From the NCBI GenBank assembly GCA_948099385.1, contig CANUEZ040000002.1:310001-374000 (forward strand): DNA of 64,000 nt, read 5' to 3'. Both the position numbers and the translations under genes were made by a program. A model generated the notes under the pieces. That model was not told the DNA's origin and did no database searches. It saw nothing but the letters and a program-made list of their open reading frames with translations. Origin of the DNA: Fasciola hepatica. Taxonomy: Eukaryota; Platyhelminthes; Trematoda; Plagiorchiida; Fasciolidae. This document shows positions 11,437-22,051 of this stretch, piece after piece (within the stretch, counting starts at the first letter, position 1; each line of letters begins with the position of its first letter).

Positions 11437-12460
11437 CGGGGGGGACATGCAGCCCACCTGTGCAAGAAACTGGACTTCCTGGCTATCTGCCATGCAGTCC
11501 TGGAGTCACCCGGAACTGGTACATAGACAGCTGGCCGACTTTCTCTCCCTCAGGAAGTCTTGCATCGAAGTAGCGGATAGGTGCTACAGGTTCGTGAACG
11601 TCGCCGCTGGAATGCTTCAGGGATCCATCCTGGGCCCGGTCCTATTCTTGTTGTTTATTAACGACCTAGCACCTGCCCTTCAAACTCCTTGCCTTCTTTT
11701 TGTGGGTGACCTGGGGACTGTTGGATCTGACGGTAAGGTGGTCTTGGGCAAGGATATGGGCACCGTCCTGGACTAGGCATACAAATGGGACTAAGCCTTG
11801 AAGGCCGAAAAAGCCACTTGTTGTCATGGCCAGCAAAAAACCCAACTGTTGCTCATGACCGAGGGCTGTTCACCACAGCAGCAGTCAGTAGGGTTTAAGA
11901 CTTTGAAGTCATCATGAACGGTGACTTCAAGTGGTCGCAGCGGTGCAGCTCTACTGCTAACACGGTTCGTGGTGGCACTGTCCTGCCAATGGCTGGTAAT
12001 ATTTGCATCAATTTACACGGCAATAATACGACTTTACTTAGAAGGTGACGTGCAAGCTTGGCCACCCTTCCAGAAAAAGAACGCCGACCGCTAAGAGGAA
12101 GTTCACCATCTCGCTACGCAATGGTTGAAGAACAGGGGGTCAGACGTACGAGCAGAGACTCTGTGATCTGAATTCTTTCCTGTTAGGAAGGAGGAAATAT
12201 CGAGGGGATCTTGTAGAACCGTTCACTGTAGTAGAGGGCTTTTCTGGCCTTAGTCCAGATAGTCTATTCCAAGTGGCTTTAGAATCCAAAACAGGGGGAC
12301 ACAAAAAAGAACTGACGGAATTTCGAGCTGGGTCGACGACCAGTTCGCACTTCTTCATCATCAGGGTAGTGAACAGTTGGAACGATCTGTCCAATGAAAT
12401 TATGGGCCCTCAAAGGTGCGCCAGATCCCAAGTGGTGCGTGATATTTCTTTTTAGCGAAC
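11437..12460 (+). pseudogene. pol: LINE family 2 (copy h) RT palm and C-terminus
   Basis: A second, 5'-truncated copy placed directly after the tail of copy a. Its palm reads VNVAAGMLQGSILGPVLFLL and FINDLAPAL, with GDLGTVGSDGKVVLGKDMGT in place of the FADD region (the copy at 54025-54327 has a matching SGLGTVGSDGRVALGKD). The catalytic aspartates are therefore not in their usual context. The C-terminal part matches 53297-54034, for example HGQQKTQ, QAWPPFQKKNADR and a RGLFWP segment. Frameshifts and stops throughout. Confidence 0.8.
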
Positions 12461-12559
12461 TGTGAGTATGTAAAATAGATGGATGACGGGTAGAACTGCG
12501 GTCCTTCTGTGGTATGAATAATAGACGTTTTTGCTCATTGCATACCGTCTCACTGAATG

Positions 12560-12757
12560 CTCAATATGCATAGTATCTCTCACGGTCTACGTGCGGTGAG
12601 GTTTTCCGTTTCCCTCTCATTTTTTGCGGGAATTCGATGAAATACGCTGTGCAGTGGTGGATACGCAATTCGCATGCATACCACTGAAAGATTTCTGGAC
12701 GCCCGACTGGCAGTTTTCATTAGCTTTTCCGTGCAAAATAATTGAACTAAACTGAAC
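12560..12757 (+). repeat. LINE family 2 (copy h) 3' UTR with (CTGAA)-type tail
   Basis: Block from ATGCTCAATATGCATAGT to TTGAACTAAACTGAACC. It aligns with the reverse complement of 53024-53240 and with 40700-40891. The tail is partly decayed. Confidence 0.75.
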
Positions 12758-13230
12758 CACGGCGTGTTGCGGGGTTCGGTGATTCCGCCCTTTGACGTCT
12801 GACAGATTTCTCACGACGGAATCTTTTGCTCCACTCAAGCTGGACAAACTGCTGCAGAGCTGAACTTTCTCTCACTATCTGGCGGTCTATCTAACCGATA
12901 ACCGGCAGTTCAAGACTCAAGGTGCATCCAATAATATTGTCCCCAACCATTTGGCATTGTTCATTGGTCTATCTTTCAGTTCACTGGTAATACCAGATGT
13001 AGGTCTTTGTCAAGATTTGTTTTCGAACCCTCCCTTTTTTCCCACTGCCCCGTTATCCAGTTGACTGTCTCCCAGCTCATTGGTTACATTCAGATAACAG
13101 GACAATCAAAAGATTCGAGAAAGGTTGTGGTTTAGTCTCGAACCCGTGTGTCATTTCAAGACTTTACACGTCTTCGATCCCTGCGATAGAGTGACGAACA
13201 TTTGCAGCGGAAATTCATGTAAGACTAGTA
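12758..13230. other. Unassigned stretch before the next LINE
   Basis: No coding or RNA feature recognised. The position suggests the 5' untranslated region of the element that follows, but no start point can be fixed. Confidence 0.4.
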
Positions 13231-13234
13231 AGTG

Positions 13235-13488
13235 ATAATAATGGTTATTTCCTGGCCATTGTTGAGACTCACTCGCAAGTGCATGATCATGGTAGTTGCA
13301 AAGAGTGTGCTGCGACAGGCATATATTGCGACAGGTGCAAAGAGCGGTACCAACAGAGTTGCTCTGCTCTGTCCAAGAAAATCTATGAGCTGCTCAGGGA
13401 ACACGAATATTTGAAATGGACATGTGTCCGCCTTGTTCTTCCGGCAGACGAATGCTCACGTATACTGCGGGGGTTATTAGATATGTAA
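13235..13488 (+). pseudogene. LINE family 2 (copy d) ORF1 with PHD-type zinc finger
   Basis: The frame at 13279-13488 has the spacing of a PHD finger: CKEC, then CDRCKERYQQSC, then SALSKKIYELL and a final WTC. The usual His of WFHxxC is replaced by Gln (YQQSC), and the partner Cys after WTC is lost (VRL). PHD-type fingers are known in ORF1 proteins of CR1-like non-LTR elements, where they probably bind nucleic acid or chromatin. The frame ends at 13488. 13489-14600 holds further fragments that may be the rest of ORF1 (KSLRKPTPKTTIINSRQ at about 14055), but nothing diagnostic. Confidence 0.6.
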
Positions 13489-14639
13489 AACGGGGCCACA
13501 GCTGGAAGCTTAAATGAAAGGTTGCAACACAGCCCGGTAATAGCAATGCGCACCTTTACTAGGAAAAGTGAGCAGTAGACGAAGAATGGCGGGCAGGGCA
13601 GCAAAAAGATAGAGAACAAACCCAGGGAAGCAACAGAGATGGAGGTGCGTAAACAGAGGATAGGGAGGCTTGGAGAAGAGCTTAACAATGAAGGTCATCA
13701 ACAAGGGATTCGTTGGGAGTAGCAAGCATAGCATAGTTGTGCGGAACCGGCGGATAAATAGGAGCGGATCAGAAGGGAAGCCGAACACTGATACGTTGTA
13801 TATGTACGGAGGCTGGCGGGGCTACCCACTGGCTCCATGTATGCAAAGTGCCATTGATGGGGGAACTGGAGGGCAAATAGTGCAATAAAGTCGAGGCCTC
13901 TGCTTATCGTTTTTGCCTGCACTAAATGAAGAGACATTCTGCTAGGCTGGGCGTCAACAGTTGGTCACGCCACAGGGCACCGGCACAAAATCCACCGCAT
14001 CAATCAAAACCCTGACTGAAGCAGCCGGTTCGCATGGTAGCTAAAGCTGGCTTAAAGTCTCTAAGGAAACCTACGCCTAAAACCACAATCATTAACAGCA
14101 GACAAGCCGAAAATCCAACAGTGTACCTGTCAGCTAAATATCGAGGCGATCGGGGGGTGGTTAAAAGTACACACAAAAAGTATAAAGCAAACGGGCGCTC
14201 GGAGCCTGCGCACCAACTGTAAAGGGGATGTGACTGAGGTAAAAACAAGAATGGCAGCGACGACGGTCTAGATCAAACGGAATTCCACTATTACCAATAA
14301 AAGCTGGGAAGCATTCGTTGCACGAACACCCACACATTGGAGCAGCAGTAGGTCCCTAATGCCCTTGAGGGGTAATAGAAGGCCGGGTAATGAGACAAAG
14401 GAAGCTCCAGGCGTTTTCTTCGGCAGCATTACTTTTACTATGCACAGTGTGGCCTTGAGGATTCAGAAAAACACGAGCCTAGTTACTGTTGATGCAACAA
14501 ATGGAGTTTCCTCTCGGAAATTAGGCTTGAAGGTACAGTGGCCCAAAGAGAATATTCGAAGCAGGTGACCTGGCAGAAGGTGTCGCCATCTGACACACAA
14601 ATTCCTGTGGCTTAGGAGGCAAGTGAGGGTAGTTACTGG

Positions 14640-15410
14640 CCAGAAGGAGTGGACCGGTGATAATGGCTATCACTAAGACGTGGTTGAAAAAGGACCAGAG
14701 TGCCGTACAACTTCGTGGCTGAACCACATACGGACAAGACAGAATAGATTTAGGCTGAGTGGAGGGGCACCACTCCTCGTGACGGCTGATCATCTCAGTA
14801 AGAAGTCCCGTTTACGTTTGCCACACCCGACGTACAAGCTGCTGCTTGTTGCGTTTGTTTAGGCCGATGGCCAGTAGGGATAATCTGTGTCTATAAAGCC
14901 CCGTAAGTAGGTGGGAAAGATGACTCTGAACTATTCCAACTTCCACGGATGGTTTTTAGTAGGTCACGACGCTTTGTCGTGTCGGGAGACATTAACCTCC
15001 TAGAAATATTCTAGGACGATGAATGTGCCCCAAGGGGAACCACTGGAAATGCTCTGGTGATGTGGCTTCACAACCACGCTATCGCACTACATGTAAGAGA
15101 AGCGACGAGCTTCCGCGACGGACACCGTTCATCTACACTGGATCTGTCTTCACCAGGCATCGATCTGAAGTCTTCTTTTTGGTGATGGACGAGCCATTGG
15201 GAAAGAGCTATCATACAGTCCTGCCTGCGGTTCACTGTAGGGCACAACAAACCAGGATCTCGGTTGGTCCGTAACTACGCTGGAGTGGATAAGGATCGAC
15301 TGAGGGCAAGGGCACGAAGCATATGTTGGTACTCGGAAGTCCCGGAGCCATCTGTGGAGGATAGATGGAGGAAAATAAGAGCCAAGCTGATAAGTCTGAC
15401 ATAAAAGTTT
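14640..15410 (+). pseudogene. pol: LINE family 2 (copy d) APE endonuclease
   Basis: Decayed endonuclease readable over three frames. It has AITKTWLKKDQS (about 14665, the TETWL box), TTYGQDRI (about 14725), ICVYKAP (about 14885) and RFVVSGDINLLEIF (about 14970, the GDFN box). A SSTLDLSSPGIDL-like segment lies at about 15130 and the DEPLGKSYH box at about 15190. It runs into the linker LVRNYAGVDKDRLRARA and VEDRWRKIRAKL at 15270-15390. This is the same architecture as the other family 2 copies, although the protein is clearly diverged from copies a, e and f. Confidence 0.75.
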
Positions 15411-17008
15411 GCTCCGGTGACAAAAAAGGAAATGGGAGCCAGCTGCCTTGCTGAAAGTATAGGATTGCGACAGCAATTACTGTTTTTAGAAGGCTATGGG
15501 CCCGTTACAAAATTCAAAGCACGCAGTATGCACCGGGCCGCCTACAAAACGGCCGGAAACAGAGCACCAACCTCGCAACGGCAAGCAAGGCACGAGTATG
15601 GAAAGAAACTAGACGTCAGTATAAATTCAGACCCAAATAAGTTCTTCGCTTATGTGCAGCCCAAGAGGATGACGCGTGGGGGCGTGTGTACCTCGGGGGT
15701 GCCCGATGGAAGCGTTGCCCTCGATGATAAAGGTAGGGCAGAAACCTTATCTGCTTTCTTTAAAAGAGTGTTTCATTGGGATCAGGTGCTTAGAGCCGCG
15801 GGATCGGAAACGGTGAGTGCGTCAATGCCTCAAGGGTTTACAGTAAGTGAGGACGAGGTGCTCCAATAAATCAAATCTTCGTTCAAGCACGAAGCAGCCG
15901 GACTGGATACAACCCATCCGGCTATTTTCAGCTTCTTCTTGATAACTTATCAGGGGCTTCGTCCAGCTATACGAAGCACCTCTAAGGGCGGGTGAGGTGA
16001 CAAAACTTTGGCGTAGGGCCATTCTAGTGGCACTTCATAAACAGGACCCAGACAGAAGGCAGAGAAATATAGGCCGGTCAGTCTGACATCGACGTGGTGC
16101 AGGTGCATGGATCGCATAATCAGAAAGCGAATTTGCCCGCATCTGGTTATCAACGACCTACTGACAACTGCGCAACATGTGTTTGTTAAAAAATGATTTT
16201 ATTTTACAAACCTACCAGTGTTCCTAGACGAGACCAGAGACCAACAGATGAAGTTACCACAGTGTAGGTTTGTTATTTGGATTACCGTAAAGCTTTCGAC
16301 TCTGTGGGTTATCGCCTGCTGGACCACAAAGTGCAGACCTTTGGGCCAATCAGGAAAGTAAGAGATTGGGTAGCACACATTCTAAGTGTTGGTGGCCCCC
16401 GTGTCAGTGCGAGCTATCATCTATCGATGCCAGAAAAAGTGGCCCATGGTGAGCCACAGGGTTCGGTACTGGGGCCTTTGCTCTCCCTGTTGTATATAGC
16501 TGACCTGGCGGAAGAATTGAGCAACCCGTGCTTCATCTTTGCGGATGATGTGAAGATAGCGGGGATCGATTTAACGCAGGATAAAAATGCGGTGCTCAGA
16601 TGGGCGAAACGATGGGACTTACCACTGGATCTCACCAAGTGTCAATTCCTGACCACCAACATGGGCGAAACGAGCAATATTCCGTTTAAAACTGTCTGAG
16701 GTAAATAGACCTAGATGGGATAGTAACACAGGATCTCAAGCCCTAAAGGGAGTGCCAGAGAGCTGCCCATATGGCCGTAGGGGTAATAACTAGGGTGTGC
16801 AATAGTATCACGTGCAAAAACCAGAAGTGATCACCTCGTTTTGCAAGGTTTTGGTGCAACCTCTTCCGGAGACTTGCGTGCATGCATGGGCTACTTATTA
16901 CCGCAAGGGTAGGGAGCGCTTGAAGGAGTTGCAGTGACTAACAACTAGAATGTGTATATATATCACGCAATTACCTGCCAGTAGTGTGTAGGATTGATGA
17001 TTATCTGT
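15411..17008 (+). pseudogene. pol: LINE family 2 (copy d) reverse transcriptase, 5' part
   Basis: The open stretch at 15417-15869 carries the endonuclease-RT linker (RARHEYGKKL, NSDPNKFFAYVQ, ETLSAFFKRVF). 15870-16150 holds the fingers, broken by stops (AAGLDTTHPAIF). The open stretch at 16277-16699 is the palm: MDYRKAFDSVGYRLLDHKV (motif A), GEPQGSVLGPLLSLLYIADL (motif B) and FIFADDVKIAG with the FADD catalytic box. After 16700 it decays (ELQ, LTTRM) and is cut at about 17009 by the inverted repeat. One of the better preserved palms of family 2 in the window. Confidence 0.85.
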
Positions 17009-17664
17009 TTAGCTGACTGTCCTTCGGACTCAACCTTTCAAGCACAAACCTCAGGTTGCCCGACCAGCCCGCACTCGAAGGCACCAGGCTCGAGTTTCGC
17101 CTTTGTTAGAGCTCATCAGTGGTGCATATCCTCTACCACACCCAGGGTTAGACCCTAGCCCTTTCACCCGAAGGCGTGTGTGTTACCACTGAGCCACCTC
17201 TCTCCCGTCCGGGCTGACCCGAATAGTCGAGGTAAGCTTGTTCGTGTGTCGATTTCTAGAGCAGCCGGAGATGCCCGACAGCTTCGAAGGGAGACTCGGT
17301 ACTAGCTCATTTAACCCAATGCGAATGTCTCCCACCAAGTCAGGTTTTCTTCACGGGAGGGGTGCACATCCACCGTGTCTCCATTCGAAGCTGTCGGGCA
17401 TCTCCGGCTGCTCTAGAAATCGACACACGAACAAGCTTACCTCGACTATTCGGGTCAGCCCGGACGGGAGAGGGGTGGCTCAGTGGTAACACACACGCCT
17501 TCGGGGTGAAAGGGCTAGGGTCTAACCCTGGGTGTGGTAGAGGATATGCACCACTGATGAGCTCTAACAAGGGCGAAACTCGAGCCTGGTGCCTTCGAGT
17601 GCGGGCTGGTCGGGCAACCTGAGGTTTGTGCTTGAAAGGTTGAGTCCGAAGGACAGTCAACTAA
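17009..17664. repeat. Long inverted repeat (foldback), arms about 280 bp, loop 95 bp
   Basis: 17009-17288 is the reverse complement of 17384-17664. I found only a handful of differences: one extra G in the right arm near 17508, an A/G in the GAGAGAGG/GAGAGGGG run, one in the AAAGG/AAGGG run, and one near the outer end. The 95-base spacer 17289-17383 is unique. The arms contain a tRNA-like segment. The structure sits inside the family 2 RT and splits it. It can be a foldback element or two head-to-head SINE copies. Confidence 0.95.
17469..17545 (+). repeat. tRNA-like (SINE head?) segment in the right arm
   Basis: TGGCTCAGTGGT at 17476-17487 fits 11 of 12 positions of the pol III A box. At 17514-17530 CTAGG GTCTAAC CCTGG forms a T-arm-like 5-bp stem with a 7-base loop, with a weak match to the B box. 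The spacing is close to that of tRNA. The mirror copy lies on the minus strand in the left arm (about 17127-17203). I infer a tRNA-derived SINE head; it is not a functional tRNA gene as far as I can see. Confidence 0.4.
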
Positions 17665-18140
17665 GCGAACTAGAGTAATCACATGTAATAAGGGGGACCC
17701 CTGCGTCCAGCATCTAGAGGATGTTATACTCTTCTCTTCATAGTGGCGTAGAGGCTGAGGTGACCTAATAGAATCGTTCAAGACTACAGAGGGCCAGCCC
17801 CGTATAGACATGGGTTGGTTGTTCGTTTCTACCCCTTAGCGCGGCACTGGGAGCAATGTGTTGAGCCACAGAGGGCATACTCAAGGTTGGACATACGGGC
17901 ATAACATTTTGCCAATGGGATTGTATCTTCGTTGAATAGACTGTCAGCGGATGCCGTTGGATGCGGCAATCTGCCAAATCCATGAACGCCCAAGATTTGC
18001 GCTGAAACACGTCGTTCCCAGGGCCAGCTGTGTGAACGACGTGTGAAGTGACGAGCCCCCAGTGGTTCCGTCAATGAACTTGTCTGTGAGGGTGACCCTG
18101 CCTCACCAATTCTGCCTTTCAGACAAGACATTCAGAGCGC
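17665..18140 (+). pseudogene. pol: LINE family 2 (copy d) RT C-terminus after the inverted repeat
   Basis: Reads RAYSRLDIRA, FANGIVSSLNRLSADAVG and GNLPNP at about 17870-17985. This resembles the FFSNRVVNSWNSLP-type segment near the C-terminus of these reverse transcriptases. Weak, but its position fits the missing end of copy d. Confidence 0.4.
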
Positions 18141-18214
18141 AGTGTTGGGAGTCACGGAAACTCGACGACGACATGACGATCTGGAGGCTCGATTGGTCTC
18201 GGCCACTTTCGTCC

Positions 18215-19345
18215 TGCGGAAGACGAACTGAAGAGAATCGAGAAGTGCTCCAAGCAAGTCACCCCTAAGGATTGCTTCCTCAACTCAGACTACCCACGTG
18301 AAACACACACCCAGCTGTTTTACCTCCTTAGGCTCCCCCTCTCATTCAAAAGTCAGTCCTCTTCGCTGGATGCAAACGCACCAGCCGGGTACACTGCACT
18401 GCAATTGATGTGGTCTTCACAGAGTCAACCAAGCAAATTGCTTCCTTAGCCGAAAGGCCTAAGGGGGGAGTAATAGGACCCAAGGGGTCATCCTTTGAAA
18501 AGATACTACTCCTTAGGCTCCGCAGTGAGAAGGTTGAGCCAGTAACCTAAAAATGCCTATTCTAATTTCAGAGCTTTGCCCGTCTTCCGGGTAACTATCC
18601 TTGAGTATCCAGCCTCATATCCACTATCGGTTGCTTCCCTACTCACTCCATCTCCCGTAGCCGAAAGTACCCGCTGTGATGTCACCAAACATCTGACGCC
18701 TACAAAATGTTTCCCAGACCCCAACCTAGCCAATCCGACCATATGAAAGGAAGAGACTCACATATCCTCGAGCCCAGATAGAAACCTGCAGCCTGTTCCT
18801 GCTGAACGCTGCAGTGAGGAGGTTAACGCACCATGAGAGGTCTCGAGCGCGGTCATGCAAAATAGGATCAAGAACAAGAAGTCTCTGAGCACTGAATTGC
18901 ATAGTGCTCACAAAGGTAAACCGCAAAAGGCACACCCTTTTCGGAGACTGAGGGATGAAGGCCGTCCGCCTGGTATGATACCCCCCAAGTTACTTAAAGT
19001 CAAAACTCACCAGTCCCCCCAAAATTCTGTTTTTCTCCTTGTCCCCCAGTATCTTCTGCCCCCGACTCCTACGGGACCTCCTTACCACCCGCAACTCTCC
19101 CATTTTTCCTCTCCTCAAACCCAAAGTTAGTTGTCTTTGGAGATTCTGCAACAATTCCTGGGCATATGCTCGAGTTTTTCAAAGCCATTGTTTGGGTGTA
19201 CTGAATAAGATCCCGGGGCTTCTAAAGTGGATAAGGAGCTTCAGGTCACGGCTCTCACAGAAACCCTACTCACCACTGATATACTTGATGCCGATTCATC
19301 CATTCCGAGACACTTTACAGTAAAGCAGGACTCCAGATTCCGGAC
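18215..19345 (+). pseudogene. LINE family 1, diverged ORF1 and start of ORF2
   Basis: Parallels 47250-48370 along its whole length. ENREVLQASHP is the frame-shifted counterpart of ENCSKRV, followed by SLAERPKGGVIGPKG, LRLRSEKVEPVT, QEQEVSEH and then KGKPQKAHPFRR (18915). LWRFCNNSWAYARVF follows at about 19140, where ORF1 stops in the better copy. The first residues of the endonuclease follow (VLNKIPGLLKW). It ends at about 19345, just after the IPGYFTVRQDS equivalent. Numerous stops. An old 3'-truncated or rearranged copy. Confidence 0.85.
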
Positions 19346-19919
19346 CTTGATGAGTTCCGCGTGGCTTGAATTCATAGTTCTTAGCCTTTGAGCCGAATTT
19401 TTGAATAATTTTGTGAATCAACCCCAGTTGAACTCCCGTTACTGAGCTTATCATAGTTGCACTTAAGATGCCTTTTATTTGAAGATTATTCTGCATTCCA
19501 CTCGTGGTATTTCCGGGTAGCATTCGGCATTCTCTTGAAGCGATCTTTACCCACATGGAGTTCTTTGTGCTTTTGTGCTAAAAGGCTGTACTTGGAAGTG
19601 TTGAAGTCTTTTGCTTTTGGCTAAAGAGCTGCTTTTGCATTTCTTTTGTGACTTCCTGTATTTCACACTTTTATGACCCGTGTCTCTTATCCCAGTGCGG
19701 AAAAAATGTGTAAAAGGGTAAAGAGTACGAGGTGTGCAAGAGCTGGGCTCGCTCGAAGTGTTCAGGAATAGCAAAGGATATTTATATCCTTTGTAAACAA
19801 AAAGCGTGAGCCGAGTGGGTCTGTGCCCCTTGCAAGGTGGCTGCCGGTCTGGCCCGTAAACTGCGGGCCCAAGGGCAGGGCCAAAGCACATCAGGTGGCA
19901 ATGCAGGCATGAGCCCCTA
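19346..19919. other. Unassigned stretch
   Basis: A minus-strand frame at 19296-19556 and another at 19547-19924 have no recognisable motif. No RNA gene or repeat was recognised. Confidence 0.4.
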
Positions 19920-20710
19920 AACACCGCAACCTTTTAGCAGGGATGCTTATGCGGAGGTAGTAGGTACACCTGAGAGAACAGCCATTAGACCGAGTGGGCC
20001 AGTTCTAAGAGCTTGTCATGCGATCGTAGCCTCATCTCAGTTGAAGCAGGCTGACTGGGGCCAGCTTACCTAGCAGAAGCCTAGAAAGGCAAGGCAGTCC
20101 ACAAAAAGAGTAAGTGTAATTTACCGAAGGATGGGCCGGCTACGGCAGACGATCCTGCGCTCCTGATGTCAGGAAAAGTGGAGGATCTACAAAGCAGATT
20201 TTGTCAAGGAGCACGGTCTCAAACAGCAGGCTCCTGATCCCAAATCAAGAAGGTCCTTTTACAAGGGAATCGCTAGCTAGGCTGGACATAGATAGGGTGA
20301 GGGTCTATTACATTCTACGAATTGCAGGTGTTCCGCACCCTACTACTCTAATAAGGGTCCACAGGGTGGACGCATGAAAGTCATCACTTGAGAACTAGTG
20401 CGAACGTCATGCTGGACCAATGCTAGTGGAGTTCGCTGACGGGGCTACCCGAGATAGGCTGCTGGCGAGGGCAACATTAGAGGCTCACACCACCAACAGT
20501 AGGAATCAGGTTGCTCCAGACAAGTACAGATTAGGGCCCAGTGGTCTAGCACCGGGTGGAAACCTGGATGGACCAGCTAGGGCACTAATGGGAAAACACC
20601 AAGTTCAGCAGAATGACGTAATCGGCTCTAGGACCCCCGCCCTGACAGTAGAGAAGAAACCGTTTGCGGGGTCGGAAAAAGCTGTAATAAAAGACGTGTT
20701 GGAAGATGGA
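19920..20710 (+). pseudogene. LINE family 2 (copy e) ORF1
   Basis: Reads IRVHRVDA, then LVEFADGATRDRLLARATL (20430-20490) and VAPDKYRLGPSGL (about 20515-20550), an RRM-like nucleic-acid-binding core followed by a linker to GSRTPALTVEKKPF. Upstream, 20160-20290 is a likely coiled-coil region (QSRFCQGARS) in another frame. Stops at about 20278 and 20390 show decay. Compare 7634-8069. Confidence 0.6.
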
Positions 20711-21059
20711 ACTTGACAATTTTGTCTGAAGGTGGGGGGCAGTGGGACCCCTGCCAGACTGGATGTTATAAAAACTCCTATAGAAATGGATTGGGAGTCG
20801 TCGGAAGCTCTGGATCATCAGCCGGCGTCAGGCACACCAGTGGGGAGGACCGAGATGAGAAACTTGTAATTGTCTCAGGCTTTGCTCCTGGGAACAAGAC
20901 GGGAGTAGATGATAAAAGACCTCCAAGAAACGGGCAAACGCCGTGATGTCATTCACCAAAGCGTGTGGTACCCAGAATAAAGGGCTGGAACTCGGCAAAG
21001 CCGCTAAGGACCACAATGCTTCAGCGGTTGCCGTTGCGGAAACACTACAGGCGGTGGTC

Positions 21060-22050
21060 AAGCGGCCGTCATGATGGACTTTGGACAATAACGACTCGGG
21101 ATCGATTCCCGCCACAGCAGGTCACCTTCCTATAAGGTGGCCTTCCACGGACCGTAGCCCCCTTTCCTGAATTGTTGTATCGCGTGGTGAAGTAAATGGA
21201 AAAGGGAGTTAAAAAGGGTAATATCAAGTGAATTGAAATGAATTGTATATTTCTTGACCGTGGTCAATACACATGCACAAGGCAAGATCAGAGAGCACAA
21301 AAACAAGATCAGGGAAGAATAAAAACGTGCGAATACTGACAAATAACGGTTTTGCCATCTATGGACAGGATAGATAACTTGACCACCCTGGAGGATAGGT
21401 AGCCATCTCCATTAGGTCAGGTACAAACCATCTTGAGTCTCGGACCCGGACGTGCACCCGCAGAGTCCAGTTGTTTGCAGTTACGGTCATACTTCCAGGC
21501 GGGAGAGTTATTGTTGTCTCTGTCTACAAAGCACCAAGTAAACTGCGGAGAGGATGCTTGTTTACTGAGGACCCTGACTGAACTAGTCAGGGCAGCACGG
21601 AAGACTATCATAGTGGGTGAATTCAATCTTCGCACATCAAGTGGACGGTTGAAGTCCGTGTGCCGGGATCGGAGGAGCAAACCTACTTGGAATGGCTGCA
21701 TGTCAATGCGTTGCACCAGCACGTTAAAGAAAATACCAGATATAGGACTAGATGCCTTCCATCCTTGCTGGACATAGCAATAACGAACCACCCGAACGAT
21801 GTATATGGATTGCATTACTGTGCACCTCTGGGCAGTGGTGACCGCGTGCGTGTCAAGATCACTCTATGCGTGCGGCAATCCAAGGCCCCCCAAGGCTGGT
21901 CAGACAACCCGGTATTCTGGACATAGATAGGCTTAGCAATGGAGCGATAGGACTGACGCTGGGCACTGTAGAAGGGGCTACTGTCAAGCAAAGCTGGCGA
22001 GTCACAAAGGGATTCCTGTTCTGTAAAATTCCACCTGAAGTGCCATTCTC
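21060..22050 (+). pseudogene. pol: LINE family 2 (copy e) endonuclease, C-terminal part
   Basis: Two overlapping frames. LTELVRAARKTIIVGEFNLR (about 21575-21630) contains the GDFN-type box, here GEFN. YLEWLHVNALHQHVKENTRY, RTRCLPSLLDIAITNHPNDV and PLGSGDRVRV (about 21690-21850) carry the last boxes, with GDR in place of SDH. The part 21544-21925 is almost identical to 40970-41345. Sequence then continues into the linker and stops at 22051, where the 2.3 kb duplicated block begins. 20711-21400 between ORF1 and this domain is not assignable. Confidence 0.75.
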
Positions 22051-22051
22051 A

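Noticed and set aside
13670..13888. Possible additional ORF1 exon near copy d
   Set aside because: No motif, and frames on both strands overlap; could not be supported.
17127..17545. tRNA gene
   Set aside because: A box and T-arm-like parts are present, but the B box is poor, I could not build an acceptor stem, and the segment is in an inverted-repeat pair. A SINE head is more likely.
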